Shown here in pieces: positions 24,310 through 35,545 of a stretch of 64,000 bases of DNA. Location: assembly GCA_036244855.1 (NCBI GenBank), contig BQKZ01001407.1, forward strand, positions 42,172-106,171. Reading direction: 5' to 3'. Source of the stretch: Temnopleurus reevesii (taxonomy: Eukaryota > Echinodermata > Echinoidea > Temnopleuroida > Temnopleuridae). The position numbers were made by a program, and so were the translations under genes. The notes below the pieces were generated by a model. It made no database searches and was not told the origin of the DNA. It was given only the letters and a program-made list of their open reading frames with translations. Numbering within the stretch: position 1 is the stretch's first letter; each line of letters begins with the position of its first letter.

Positions 24310-25425
24310 TGCCTCCGGTCATTGACCGAAAATGTTCAGTACCGTCTCTTCTTCATTTCTAAAGGGCCGACTCACACCTTTGCGCTTTCAGCTTGCGTCG
24401 ACCCAGCGGTTTTTTTAATTAAAAGCGTTCCCCAAGCGCACAGTATACGCCGATCGGAGGTGGACTGATTTTCGGCTTCCGCTCAAGAAGCGTACGCCGA
24501 ACGTCAGTCCATCGTACCGGTATGACCTTCTGCGTCAGGGAAGCGTTTTAATTGTCAAAAACGCTGGCCGGCGCACCGATGCAGGCTTAAAACACAAAGG
24601 TGTGAGTCGGCCTTATTATCTTCTTCTTGTTTTGAAATAAAACTTAAACCTGAGGAAGCATCGTCACATCTTAAGGTGATTTGCAATAATACGGATGCAA
24701 AAGCAGCATAAATATTCATCCAAAAACCTGAGGGATTTGGGAATTATGATATAACAGGGACGTATTCAGGTATGTAAGTATGAACATTAATACCTGGAAA
24801 GTTAGAGTTTCAGAGTGATACACACTAAGAAAAATTGTGCTCAAAGGGTGCAAATCGTTGCGAAAAGGTGCAATCTGCTGCAAATGTTTAGCCCTGTCTC
24901 CTCGTCTTCATTTCTCATCTTCTTCTTCTTGTGTTTCAAAATAAAACTTAAACCTGAGGAAGCATCGTAACATCTTAAGGTGATTTGCAATAATACGGTT
25001 GCAAAAACAGCATGAATATTCATCCAAAACCTGATGGATTTGGGAATTATGGTACCAGGGACGTACTCAGATATGTAAGTATGAACATTAATACCGGGAA
25101 AGCTAGACTTATAGTGAAACACACTAAGAAAAAAAAAGGTTGAAAAGGATGCAAAGCGTTGCGAAAAGATGCAGTCTGCTTTATGTTTAGCTCTGGCTCC
25201 TCTTTTTCATTTCTTATCTTCACCTTCTCCTTGTGTTCCAAAATAAAACTTAAACTTGAGGAAGCATCGTCACATCTTAAGGTGATTTGCAATAAAACGG
25301 ATGCAAAAGCAGCATGAATATTCATCTATCAACCTGAGGGATTTGGGAATTATGGTACCAGGGACGTATTCAGGTATGTAAGTATAACATTAATACCGCC
25401 AAATATAGAATAAGAGAGTGATACA
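24310..25425. repeat. Tandem array, about 303-bp unit, roughly three copies
   Basis: AACTTAAACCTGAGGAAGCA and the following ATCTTAAGGTGATTTGCAAT recur at about 24,641, 24,945 and 25,247, giving periods near 303. Units also share TTCATTTCT..ATCTTC, GGGACGTA and ATGTAAGTATGAACATTAAT. Small open frames recur with the unit but are not preserved, so there is no sign of coding selection. The first unit is split by a family B MITE. Confidence 0.9.
24362..24613. mobile_element. Long-palindrome MITE, family B, copy 3, nested in the tandem array
   Basis: The ends are AAGGGCCGACTCACACCTTT and AAAGGTGTGAGTCGGCCT, flanked by TA (24,360-24,361 and 24,614-24,615). The flanks TTCATTTC and TTATCTTC join into TTCATTTCTTATCTTC, which is found uninterrupted in the third unit of the array (about 25,207-25,222). 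This is a precise empty site for the insertion. Confidence 0.93.
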
Positions 25426-25861
25426 TTCCTTGGATGCTAAACCAAGCACAGCGAGATTATTACATTGCCGATCATACGGATAGGAAATTTTGAATAACCA
25501 ATGAAGATTATTGTTGTATTGAAAGTTTGTTCAAATGGCCCACCCTCATCCCAACAATAACCAATTGGAAAGGTTCTCTCATACCTTCCTTTCGCCTGAC
25601 ACAGACCTGGGGTATGATATCATATTGTCACATCACGTCTAATGTATGATAACCATGGCAACGGATTATAGATGGTAGATATTTGGGGAAGCACTGACTC
25701 TACAACAGAAATATGAAATTGGGTATAATTATCTTTGCAGTTGTTATAAAAATTATGTATGGATTAAGAAATAATTTAGGTGTGCTGATCTTTAGTTACT
25801 CACGTAACAACTTTCTGTAAAGATTTTACATAGTTTTCAGAGATAAGCGCGTCGATTATAG

Positions 25862-26072
25862 TAGTCCAGTTGAGGACTGAGTGTTCTGATAGCACCCACC
25901 TCTGCATATTCACTTACACTGTACACACAGGGACTGCACGATCAGAGGGGTATACATATTAGAGGGTTATGTAAGGACTCTGTGGTTGAGTGCAGTGCAG
26001 TCCCTGTGTGTACAGTGTAAGTGAATATGCAGAGGTGGGTGCTATCAGAACACTCAGTCCTCAACTGGACTA
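25862..26072. mobile_element. Non-autonomous element with perfect 78-bp TIRs and 9-bp TSD (MULE-type)
   Basis: The left arm (25,862-25,939) and right arm (25,995-26,072) are exact reverse complements over all 78 bases, beginning TAGTCCAGTTGAGGACTGAG. A 55-bp loop separates them. The nine bases CGATTATAG occur immediately outside both ends (25,853-25,861 and 26,073-26,081). A 9-bp target duplication with long terminal repeats is characteristic of Mutator-like elements. The element is too short to encode a transposase, so it must be mobilised in trans. The perfect arms and duplication indicate a very recent insertion or strong arm-to-arm conversion. I saw no second copy here. Confidence 0.93.
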
Positions 26073-26089
26073 CGATTATAGGGGATCCA

Positions 26090-27735
26090 ACCCCCGACAT
26101 TTTTGTGTTTTCAGCTAATCGGGGATAATCTGATGAAAAAGTTGTAAAAATGTGAGCAAAATATGACATGCCATTCAAAAGTTACAAAGTTCACAATGAG
26201 ATCCTATGACAGGATCATTGAGTTGGCAACATTCAGCATCTTCAGGTAGGAGTCTTTTTTTGGTCACATAGCAACTTTCTGCAACGAATTCATACACCAT
26301 TTGCGGAGAAAAACACTTCACGTAATAAAAAAAAAATATCCAGACAATGCGCCAAGGTTCATCGTCTTCTCTCATCCCCATGGCCATACCCAGGTAAATG
26401 TCTTATCATGTTGATGAAAAGGGATGAAATTGGATGTTTCTTCCAACCCTCACAGACCTGCAGACAGCATTGATGGATGAAGAGGAAACGGGGATGGGAA
26501 AAGAACATTTCAGATGCAGGTGCTGTGTGGTTTTTCTTAAATCGGTGCCCTGGGGAATCACGAATTTTATATTCTACATTCGATTTCGCTATGCTGTGTA
26601 GTCCGCCGTATTGACTTTTATGCTGTATTTCCTCTGGAGCATTCATGCATTCGTGACAGAAGGGGATGGACAAAAATTATTCCCAATTTTCCAAATTGGT
26701 TAGGTTGATGGAGGTAAGAGGGCAATTCAGGTAGGTTTTTTTTCAGATTTTGAAGCTCTCAAAATCTTCAATCATGAAGAAAAACCTTACTTCTTATTTC
26801 TTTGAAAATATTTTGTGTTCAACGTTGTTGACTAAAATTATAATAGCTAAATATACAGCCGTATTTCACGATAAGTCTTCTATATGAGTCGCTTGGTGTC
26901 AGATGCAAAGGTCAAATGCAAACACATTGATGTGGCCTTTTTAAAGACAAAGTCGTTCCCTGTATCATGTGTATGTCGTTCTTTGTTAGGCGTTTACAAC
27001 TAACTACACTTTCCAACCCCTCTCGAACTTGATCATTTTGTCTGCTATAGGAGAAGACAGTGTAGAGCCTTTTACTAACAACTAATCAGGTTTTACAAAT
27101 CGGAGTACCTTCTAGATATTTGCTTTCCTAAAACAAAACTTATCAATCGAATAAAAACAAATACGTAAAAAGCAGGCAGACAAAGAATTCATGGAAAACG
27201 AACAGACGAGGAGAAATAAACAAAGCTATAAAACTTTCCCTTCATCAAAAATTCCTAATTATCTTGTTCGAGTGGCGACTTCAGGCCATCGATTGTCTCT
27301 GTAGGATAATGAAATCTAAACGTGATATTAGACAAATTTTGTCAATTTTAAGTTGTCCTTGTAATACTGTCGTCAGTCTCTAATTTTACAGTCATGTCGT
27401 AAAGCGATTTAAAGTCAGCGCGACGCTAAACAGTTAAGACTTTACTTTTGAAGGAGTATCCAGTCAGACATGTAAGACGTTATGAGTGAGATGAATATCA
27501 CTTGATGATTCTTTGAGCAGTTATGCAATTTCAATGCATCAATGATCCCTTTAATGAGTTGAAAAATTTCACAAGCATCTGTGTTGTAATCGTGGAGAAT
27601 TCTCCATTCGTATCCAGCTGTTAAAGCCCAAGTATAGTTTTGGTAAAGATTAAGAAATGTGAAATTTGGGGATATTTACCATGGCATGTAATTTTTATAC
27701 ATATTTCAAGACCATAGCATATTTTTCTACGAACT
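26090..27735. other. Unassigned DNA
   Basis: Several minus-strand frames of 70-104 codons (for example 26,359-26,673) do not resemble known proteins and have no splice context that I trust. Nothing else is recognisable. Confidence 0.45.
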
Positions 27736-27880
27736 TATGATAATAATAATAAAAATAATAGATGCAATTTATATAGCGCACGTATCCACTCTGCTGAGTG
27801 CTCAAGGCGCTTTACATTTTTATTACCCTGGCTTTAGCCCGGCAGCCATTCACGGCGCACTTGGCATTTGAAAATTTGAA
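27736..27880 (-). mobile_element. SINE 3' end, truncated
   Basis: Plus-strand reading: an ATAATAATA tail, then ATTTATATAGCGCACGTATC, CACTCTGCTGAGTGCTCAAG and GCGCTTTACATTTTTATT. This is the complement of the 3' end at 51,145-51,232. The tRNA-like head is missing. Confidence 0.75.
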
Positions 27881-28405
27881 TTTGACCGTTAAATCGTATT
27901 TAGCGCCCTCTCTTGGTTATAACTATAATTTGCATCTTATCGGGCATATACAAAGTTATTTCCAAGATTTAATTAAAGCATGATAAAAAGGAATACACAA
28001 AGAATAAATTCTGAAATTTTCATCCAATTCTGTGCATGAGAAGTTGTCCTTTATATAAAGAAAAAAAAAGAAAATATTGAATTAGCGTCGGGGGACACGA
28101 CGCTGAAATATTTTGTACATTTTAGGTTATAACTTTTCCAAAACTTGTTCATTTTTCGCACAATCTTTTGTCCAGCATGTTCATGATATCATGTTTCATT
28201 ACATATATATTCGAAGACAAAATTTGGCAATAAAAATAATCGCTTTTACCAAAACTGTACTTGGGCTTTAACATGTTATTTTTTCATGGATATATCGAAT
28301 AGTTTCGTTTCATGATAGAATACCAAGAATGAATCATATTTACACTCATTTTTGGCAAAGTTGGTGTTGATTCGTCACATGAAATGTGGATATAAATCTA
28401 CTTTA

Positions 28406-28708
28406 CACTCTAATCAACAACCTAATCATTTTTTTTATTAGATCGTCTTATGATATCATTATGAATAGAAACTGATCATTCTGAAATGGATTTATAATCA
28501 TATGTGACTTGTATTAATTTTTTAATTTGAATCTAATCATTTTGATTAGATTTCCTATTCGTAATTATAATAAGATTTCCACATAAAAAAAAATGATTAG
28601 ATTTTTCTATTCATTTTGATTAGATTTCCAGGTGTCCCCGTTTGTATTATTTTCCTAATCAAATTTGATTAGATTCTAATCAAATTTGAATAGTTTGTTT
28701 TTAGAGTG
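28406..28708. mobile_element. MITE, family D, copy 2
   Basis: TIRs CACTCTAATCAACAA / TTTGTTTTTAGAGTG are flanked by TA (28,404-28,405 and 28,709-28,710). Near-identical interior to copy 1 at 13,590 across about 300 bp. The left TIR has diverged from the consensus. Confidence 0.9.
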
Positions 28709-29176
28709 TATAATTCACCCACACAATGATTGAAACGTTGTCACGCCATCAGTGAACATGACGTCATGGATATAAAATTACCAAACAAATTACCCAATAA
28801 TGGGGACCACTGAAACTTTGGGTGAAATGGGAAGGTGAGTAGGGTGCATTTTCAACATATTCTTCCGAGACTACTACATAATTGTTATTAAAGACTACTA
28901 TACTACAATACATTTATTACATTTTTCATATATCATTATATATTTGAAACGAGTTACGATGTAGTTATTGAGAGGAAGGGGGCAAGCAGCAACTCCCTCT
29001 CTCCAGAAAAAAGAAAATGGGTAACAAGGTAAACGGCTTAACCATGGAGTGTGTCACCTTAATCCCTGCATATGCAAACAGAATACCATCAATAAGAACG
29101 GAATGTGATTTTAAAGAGATATTGAGACAGCTAAATAGAGTCTGACAGAGGGCGTAATCTTTCAATCTAAAACTTA

Positions 29177-29419
29177 AGGTCGACTCACACCTTTGCGTTT
29201 AAGCCCGTGTCGGCCCAGCTTTTGGACAATTAAAAACGCTCCCTGGACGCACAGCATACGCGGATCGGACGGGTGACTGACGTTCGGTCAGCGCTCAAGA
29301 AGTGTGCGCCGAACGTCAGCCCACTATATACCTGCATATTTGTGCGTCCAGGAAGCGCTTTTAATTTTCAAAAACGCTGGACCAACGCAGGCTAAAACGC
29401 AAAGGTGTGGGTCGGCCTT
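29177..29419. mobile_element. Long-palindrome MITE, family B, copy 4
   Basis: The ends are AGGTCGACTCACACCTTTGC and GCAAAGGTGTGGGTCGGCCT, with TA flanks (29,175-29,176 and 29,420-29,421). The interior keeps the family's paired blocks, for example AAAACGCTCCCTGGACGCAC against GTGCGTCCAGGAAGCGCTTT. Confidence 0.9.
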
Positions 29420-29891
29420 TAAAATCGGTTTTGAAACTGTTTCATTGTCCCCCTAATCGCCTCAAGATGAAACTTTTAACATGGTCCCATCTTGTTTGTC
29501 AGACAACAAACCAAAACCTATTATCCGCCCCATTGGGACGTTTACTCTGGCCCGAAAGGGAAATAGTTCTTGCTTTCAGTGTATAAAAAGTGTCAAATAG
29601 AATTAAGTTTCTTCTATCCTCACATATAGGGAAAAATCTACGGTTTATTCATCGAAAGACACAAAGGAGAACTGGAGAAAAACTTCGGTCAGTTTATTTC
29701 GATAAAAGAATTATATTATGAAAGGCCCTCTATTCTGGGAGAAGAATTAAGGTGAATCGGCTACTGGCCATGCGTTACAAAAGCCATTTTCATCATTATC
29801 GTCATTATTATCATTTTCATAATTATTATTCTTATTTTGGTTGATGTTGCTACTTGAAGAAGACGTTATACCGGTTACCTTACGCCATGTA

Positions 29892-30020
29892 CGCCCTAGT
29901 CACATAGGGCCCCGGAAGCAACACGATTCAACACGACTCTTTGTTCGGAGGCACTTAACTGTGAATTAACGAAGAGTCGTGTTGAATCGTGTTGCTTCCA
30001 GGGTCTTATGTGATCGGGAC
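29892..30020. mobile_element. Hairpin MITE, family A, copy 2
   Basis: Arms GTCACATAGGGCCCCGGAAG / CTTCCAGGGTCTTATGTGA with the inner pair CAACACGATTCAACACGACT / AGTCGTGTTGAATCGTGTTG, which is perfect over 20 bases. TA precedes the left end. Confidence 0.88.
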
Positions 30021-30076
30021 CTTTTGTGCCAAAATTGACTGAGATTTTGAATGTTTGATAATTCCTTCATTAAACT

Positions 30077-30363
30077 TTACTACTTATGCGCTCACCTCTG
30101 AAGCCATTCAATAATTTTCCAATATCGTGTGATGGCAGATTGATGGAGAAAGTGTCAAGATTCAGATGTTAACATTTTAGCCCCAAATCCATTGATACAG
30201 CATGATATTTCATACCAAAAATAAAGGGGATTTTGAAAGTTTTCTTAAACTAAACTTGCTACTTACCTGTGAAGCCTTTCAATAGTTTTCTGATATCCTG
30301 TGATGGCAGATTAATGCAGAAAGTGTCAAAAGTTTTACCCTCTGTATGTCACAGTGATTCCAC
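30077..30363 (-). repeat. Tandem duplicate pair with splice-donor-like sites
   Basis: Two copies about 171 bp apart share TGATGGCAGATT, AGAAAGTGTCAA and the GAAGCC block. On the minus strand both have a donor-like site at the same place: TTCAGAG|GTGAGC (GT at 30,095-30,094) and TTCACAG|GTAAGT (GT at 30,266-30,265). The second also has a pyrimidine-rich acceptor, CATTTATGTAG (AG at 30,365-30,364), defining a possible 97-nt exon (30,363-30,267). All three frames of that interval contain stops, so if it is an exon it is non-coding or decayed. The first copy has no suitable acceptor nearby. Confidence 0.5.
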
Positions 30364-30904
30364 CTACATAAATGGAAATAAAGATATAATAAATCGTCAA
30401 AACAAAGAAGGAAGTCAAAGAGGAGTGTTTGGAAGAGAATAAGGTGAGAGATGGGAGCAAAACTAAGGAAAATGCACTTATACATTTTCTTCTGAGCATG
30501 CTAAACATCGGGTAAAAAGGAACACAAATGTTTCCATGGTAACATTGGACACAGTATGCATTGTGGTAAAATAATGTAAATTACACAATATTTGTTTAGC
30601 TATTTCTTTAAATATTACTTTCTTCCGAAGTATTGAAGATTCACTGGGGTTCAAAAAGGAAATGTACCTCTCAAAGGAAACTTATTGGTGCGCCAGGCAA
30701 ACGGTCTTTGCTCACACAAATGGGAGCTTCAAAAGTCGAACCCCTTGAACCTGGGACTCCCCCAGGCCCATCCCCTCCCCTCCCTGATTACAAACATGGA
30801 AGATGTGGGAGGGGTGGATCATTGGCAGTTCAGGAGAAGTAAATACTAAATTAATGGAGTTACAGTCGGATGGCTTTATGACAAAGCGCTCCATAATTTC
30901 AAAC

Positions 30905-31060
30905 CTTACCAGAAAATGAATAGATGTCGAAGGAAAGAAGGAGGGAAAGAGATATGGAGAAGGGAGAGGCGGAGAGAGGATAGTGAAAGAAAGAAAGACA
31001 GAAAGAAAGGAAGGGAGTGAAGAGAGGGAGAGAATGATAGAGAGAAAAGTGAATTAATAG
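30905..31060. repeat. GA-rich low-complexity tract
   Basis: Interrupted GGAAAGAAAG/GAGAGAGG purine tract on the plus strand. Confidence 0.9.
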
Positions 31061-31483
31061 ATTAACAATATTAGACAATGAGAAAGACAAAAATATATTA
31101 TTTGCTCTGAAAATTATGATGCTGGCTAACTTGCTCTGATTGAGAAGAATATGTAAAAAATTACTAGCTTATTTTATGTCAAGAAATCAATTGTTAACGA
31201 CACAAATTTGTCTCTTCAAACCAGACAATTATTATGAGCTGCATGTAATTTTCCGTGTACGATCAAAGATCAATTTACAGTATCAATACAATCATATTCA
31301 AGAGCCACAGACTGTGAAGAACGCCATTAGGGTAAATTATAATGATCCTAATTACATGCATTTTCAAAAGAAATAAATTCTGCTCACGAAAAGTACATTA
31401 ACCTTGACATGAACCCAAGTGGTGTCTTTGTTCTCAATTTCGCATCATCATTTTGATCACGGGGCCTGTGTGCCCCCCCTTTC

Positions 31484-31484
31484 T

Positions 31485-31516
<32 letters not shown>

Positions 31517-31650
31517 CCTCTCCCTCTCTTCTCCGTTTCTGTCTCTGTCTCTGTCTCTCTCTCCTTCTCTGTTCCGTTTCTGTCTCTGTCTGTCTGTCTC
31601 TCTCTCTCTCTCTCCCTCTATTTATCTATCTATCCATCTCCGTCTCTCTT
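31484..31650. repeat. Poly-C and (CT)n array
   Basis: C runs and interrupted CTCTGT/CTCTCC repeats. The open frames here are low-complexity artefacts. The same array recurs at 34,234-34,400. Confidence 0.95.
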
Positions 31651-32035
31651 ATCTTCTCTTCCTCCTTTTACCTACTCCTTTCCCATTTATTTGTATTTTT
31701 AGATCTGCGTACTATTTAGTATATTTTGCTTCAGATTGTAAATCACTAGTTTATAAATCATTGGTTTCCTTTTGTTGTTGAAAAAAATGCTATTTTGGAT
31801 GAAAGAATGAATGAATGAATGTCTCGGAGTTTTCACTATTTTTGTCTTTTGTGTTTAATGGTAAGACTCTTTTTAAATGCTACACAGTATCTATTTTTGG
31901 AACTTGAATTCCAATTCATTAAATTTCTCTATTTATCTGATGTCACACTTTTAGATACGATCTTTTTTAAATTTAAAATAGTCTTATCTTAATCTTTCAT
32001 TGATATCATCCAAGGGTATTTCCGCGTGTAATATT

Positions 32036-32153
32036 GGGTCTGTAACATAACAAAGATAAGATTGAATCGTATATCTATGGTATACGTTTGGCCATAGACT
32101 TACGATCAATATGTATCATAAGTTTAATGGCATCTTTTATGTTACAGACCCCT
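32036..32153. mobile_element. Hairpin MITE, family C (within duplication copy 1)
   Basis: The ends GGGTCTGTAACATAA and TTATGTTACAGACCC are inverted repeats, around a central TATCTATGGTATACG and CATAGACTTACGATC. The same element recurs at 34,786-34,903 because of the duplication. Confidence 0.85.
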
Positions 32154-32795
32154 AATCAAACATAAATGCAACATGAAGTACGTCTCGCTTTACAAAAGTT
32201 TTGAGGTCTACCACAAGTGCATGGCTTTACAAAACATACTTTCATGAATATTCACTCAGTGACACTCCAGTGAAGAAGAAATGAATGTAAAAGACAAACA
32301 CACAAAACACCAAAATTGACTTTTGACTCCTGGATAGGGGGGGGGGGCTCGATCAGTCTTGCTTTGTCTCGAATCCAGTCCATATACTCTCAGAAAAAGA
32401 GTGCACATCGGGGCCTGTTTGGTAACCTCCAAACGCGGTCTTAACTTGCTCAAATATAAAATAGTTCCAATGTGAACGTTTAAAAACAAAGTATACAAAT
32501 ATTTATAATGTCAGCGTGCATGTTACAAACATAATCAGAATGAAGATTTTAACATTCCTTCCTAGAAGTACTGAACAGCTACAAAAGAGATCTGAATCAT
32601 ATCGATAAAATAAAATAAAATTTTCTACAGGCTGACCAATCATTTACGAGAGTTTTGCTGAATCATGGTCAACTTAAGATAAGGATGATTGACTTAACGT
32701 GTGAGGCTTAATCGTTATCATGAATACGTGCGATTTGAAAAATGTTATAGTGTGCGTTTCAGTAAATTCGAAAGCTTGTTGACATATTATTGTAC

Positions 32796-32796
32796 N
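32796..32796. other. Single-N contig join
   Basis: One N between the end of duplication copy 1 and a CT array. Confidence 0.95.
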
Positions 32797-33979
32797 CTCT
32801 CTCTCTGTCTCCGTCTCTGTCTCCCTCTCTCTCTGTCATTGTCTCTGTCTCCCTCTACTCTTTTCTTATCATGCTTATTGGAATAGATACCATCAATGTG
32901 AGCAGACGGGACAAAGGCCTTTGGCAAAGAAGATGAACATAAAAGAAATTTCAATCCTTCTTATTCTGTGAAAAATGTTGAACAAAAAGCCCACATGGGA
33001 CTTTCTTTTGTGATCATAGCTATTGCAAATGTTTGAATGGAATTGTATAAAGTCTGTTCCAATTCTTTGCACTTTCTGCTTACTCCTTTCCCATCGATTT
33101 GTGTATAATCTCTGATGTTTTCTTTTTATGTTTAATGGTATTTAAAGCTACGCCTCTTAAATTTTACAACTTTCTATTTTTCGAAATTGTATTCCAACCC
33201 CTATGTTTTTTTTTTATTGTATCTGATGCTATACTTTTAGATACAATATTTTTTTTAAATTTCTAACTTAATCTTTCATGGATATTATCCAAGGATATTT
33301 CCGCGTCTGTAACATGAAAGAGATACGATTAAATGAAAATGAATCGTATATCTATGGTATACGTTCGGCCATAGACTTACGATTAAGATGTATCATAAGT
33401 TTAATTGCATCTTTTATGTTACAGACCCCTAATCAAACATGAATGCAACATGAACTGCGTCTCGCTTTACAAAGCTTTGAGGTCTACCACAGATGACTTC
33501 ACAGAACATACTTTCATGAATACTTCACTCCGTAACACTTCAGTGAAGAACAATTGAATGTAAAAAAAAAATGTCTTTTGACTCCGAGAACGGGGGGCGG
33601 GGGGGGGGGGGGTGATCATTCTTGTTTTGTCTAGAATCAAGTCCACAATCTCAGAAAAAGGGGTGTAAATTGGAACCTGTTTTCCGTATTTAGTACCCTT
33701 CAAACGTGCTCAAGAACTCTCAATTTTTTTCTGCAAGTAACCTTTTAAAGAAAGGATTGAAATACATATTTTTCTCTAAGCGTGTATGATGCAAATATGA
33801 TAATGATGTCGATTTTTAAATTCAGTCATAACATTTCTGAACAGCTACAAAAGAGATCTGAATCATTTCAATAAAATAAATAATACATTCCACAAGCTGA
33901 CCGATAATTGGAGGGTATTTTGCTGCATCATGGTCAACATAAGATAAGGATGATTGACTTAACGTGTGAGGCTTAATCA
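32797..33979. repeat. Diverged copy of the 31.2-32.8 kb segment
   Basis: It begins with a CT array, then shares ACTCCTTTCCCAT, ACTTTTAGATAC, AATCTTTCAT, ATTTCCGCGT, TCTCGCTTTACAAA and TGATTGACTTAACGTGTGAG with copy 1. Many substitutions and indels separate them, and it has its own G-rich tract (33,591-33,612). Divergence is well above that expected of alleles, so this looks like a true paralogous tandem copy. About 200 bp at 32,880-33,080 is not shared with copy 1 and partly resembles repeat H. Confidence 0.75.
33303..33430. mobile_element. Hairpin MITE, family C (diverged segment copy)
   Basis: The ends are GTCTGTAACATGAAAGAGA and CATCTTTTATGTTACAGAC. It sits at the same place as the element at 32,036, so it was present before the segment duplicated. 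Confidence 0.85.
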
Positions 33980-33980
33980 N
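33980..33980. other. Single-N contig join
   Basis: One N immediately before duplication copy 2. Confidence 0.95.
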
Positions 33981-34234
33981 ATTATGAGCTGCATGTAATT
34001 TTCCGTGTACGATCAAAGATCAATTTACAGTATCAATACAATCATATTCAAGAGCCACAGACTGTGAAGAACGCCATTAGGGTAAATTATAATGATCCTA
34101 ATTACATGCATTTTCAAAAGAAATAAATTCTGCTCACGAAAAGTACATTAACCTTGACATGAACCCAAGTGGTGTCTTTGTTCTCAATTTCGCATCATCA
34201 TTTTGATCACGGGGCCTGTGTGCCCCCCCTTTCT

Positions 34235-34266
<32 letters not shown>

Positions 34267-35545
34267 CCTCTCCCTCTCTTCTCCGTTTCTGTCTCTGTCT
34301 CTGTCTCTCTCTCCTTCTCTGTTCCGTTTCTGTCTCTGTCTGTCTGTCTCTCTCTCTCTCTCTCCCTCTATTTATCTATCTATCCATCTCCGTCTCTCTT
34401 ATCTTCTCTTCCTCCTTTTACCTACTCCTTTCCCATTTATTTGTATTTTTAGATCTGCGTACTATTTAGTATATTTTGCTTCAGATTGTAAATCACTAGT
34501 TTATAAATCATTGGTTTCCTTTTGTTGTTGAAAAAAATGCTATTTTGGATGAAAGAATGAATGAATGAATGTCTCGGAGTTTTCACTATTTTTGTCTTTT
34601 GTGTTTAATGGTAAGACTCTTTTTAAATGCTACACAGTATCTATTTTTGGAACTTGAATTCCAATTCATTAAATTTCTCTATTTATCTGATGTCACACTT
34701 TTAGATACGATCTTTTTTAAATTTAAAATAGTCTTATCTTAATCTTTCATTGATATCATCCAAGGGTATTTCCGCGTGTAATATTGGGTCTGTAACATAA
34801 CAAAGATAAGATTGAATCGTATATCTATGGTATACGTTTGGCCATAGACTTACGATCAATATGTATCATAAGTTTAATGGCATCTTTTATGTTACAGACC
34901 CCTAATCAAACATAAATGCAACATGAAGTACGTCTCGCTTTACAAAAGTTTTGAGGTCTACCACAAGTGCATGGCTTTACAAAACATACTTTCATGAATA
35001 TTCACTCAGTGACACTCCAGTGAAGAAGAAATGAATGTAAAAGACAAACACACAAAACACCAAAATTGACTTTTGACTCCTGGATAGGGGGGGGGGGCTC
35101 GATCAGTCTTGCTTTGTCTCGAATCCAGTCCATATACTCTCAGAAAAAGAGTGCACATCGGGGCCTGTTTGGTAACCTCCAAACGCGGTCTTAACTTGCT
35201 CAAATATAAAATAGTTCCAATGTGAACGTTTAAAAACAAAGTATACAAATATTTATAATGTCAGCGTGCATGTTACAAACATAATCAGAATGAAGATTTT
35301 AACATTCCTTCCTAGAAGTACTGAACAGCTACAAAAGAGATCTGAATCATATCGATAAAATAAAATAAAATTTTCTACAGGCTGACCAATCATTTACGAG
35401 AGTTTTGCTGAATCATGGTCAACTTAAGATAAGGATGATTGACTTAACGTGTGAGGCTTAATCGTTATCATGAATACGTGCGATTTGAAAAATGTTATAG
35501 TGTGCGTTTCAGTAAATTCGAAAGCTTGTTGACATATTATTGTAC
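33981..35545. repeat. 1,565-bp exact duplication, copy 2
   Basis: Same sequence as 31,231-32,795 as far as I can see. Unlike copy 1, it continues into unique sequence on its right. Read together, the true order is probably a single copy of this segment plus the diverged copy. Confidence 0.85.
34786..34903. mobile_element. Hairpin MITE, family C (within duplication copy 2)
   Basis: Identical to 32,036-32,153, with ends GGGTCTGTAACATAA / TTATGTTACAGACCC. Confidence 0.85.

Larger units (their letters stand above)
31231..32795. repeat. 1,565-bp exact duplication, copy 1 (probable assembly artefact)
   Basis: I can see no difference between this segment and 33,981-35,545, including the CT array and homopolymers. 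It ends at a single N (32,796), and the second copy starts just after a single N (33,980). Exact identity at contig joins, in a genome where other duplicates are diverged, points to a contig overlap or haplotype placed twice. Confidence 0.85.

Noticed and set aside
24841..25325. Similar small open frames in two adjacent repeat units
   Set aside because: They recur because the 303-bp unit recurs. Frame and length are not preserved, so there is no sign of selection.
31419..31781. 120-codon Ser/Leu-rich frame, repeated at 34,169
   Set aside because: Translation of a CT array. The repetition comes from the probable false duplication.
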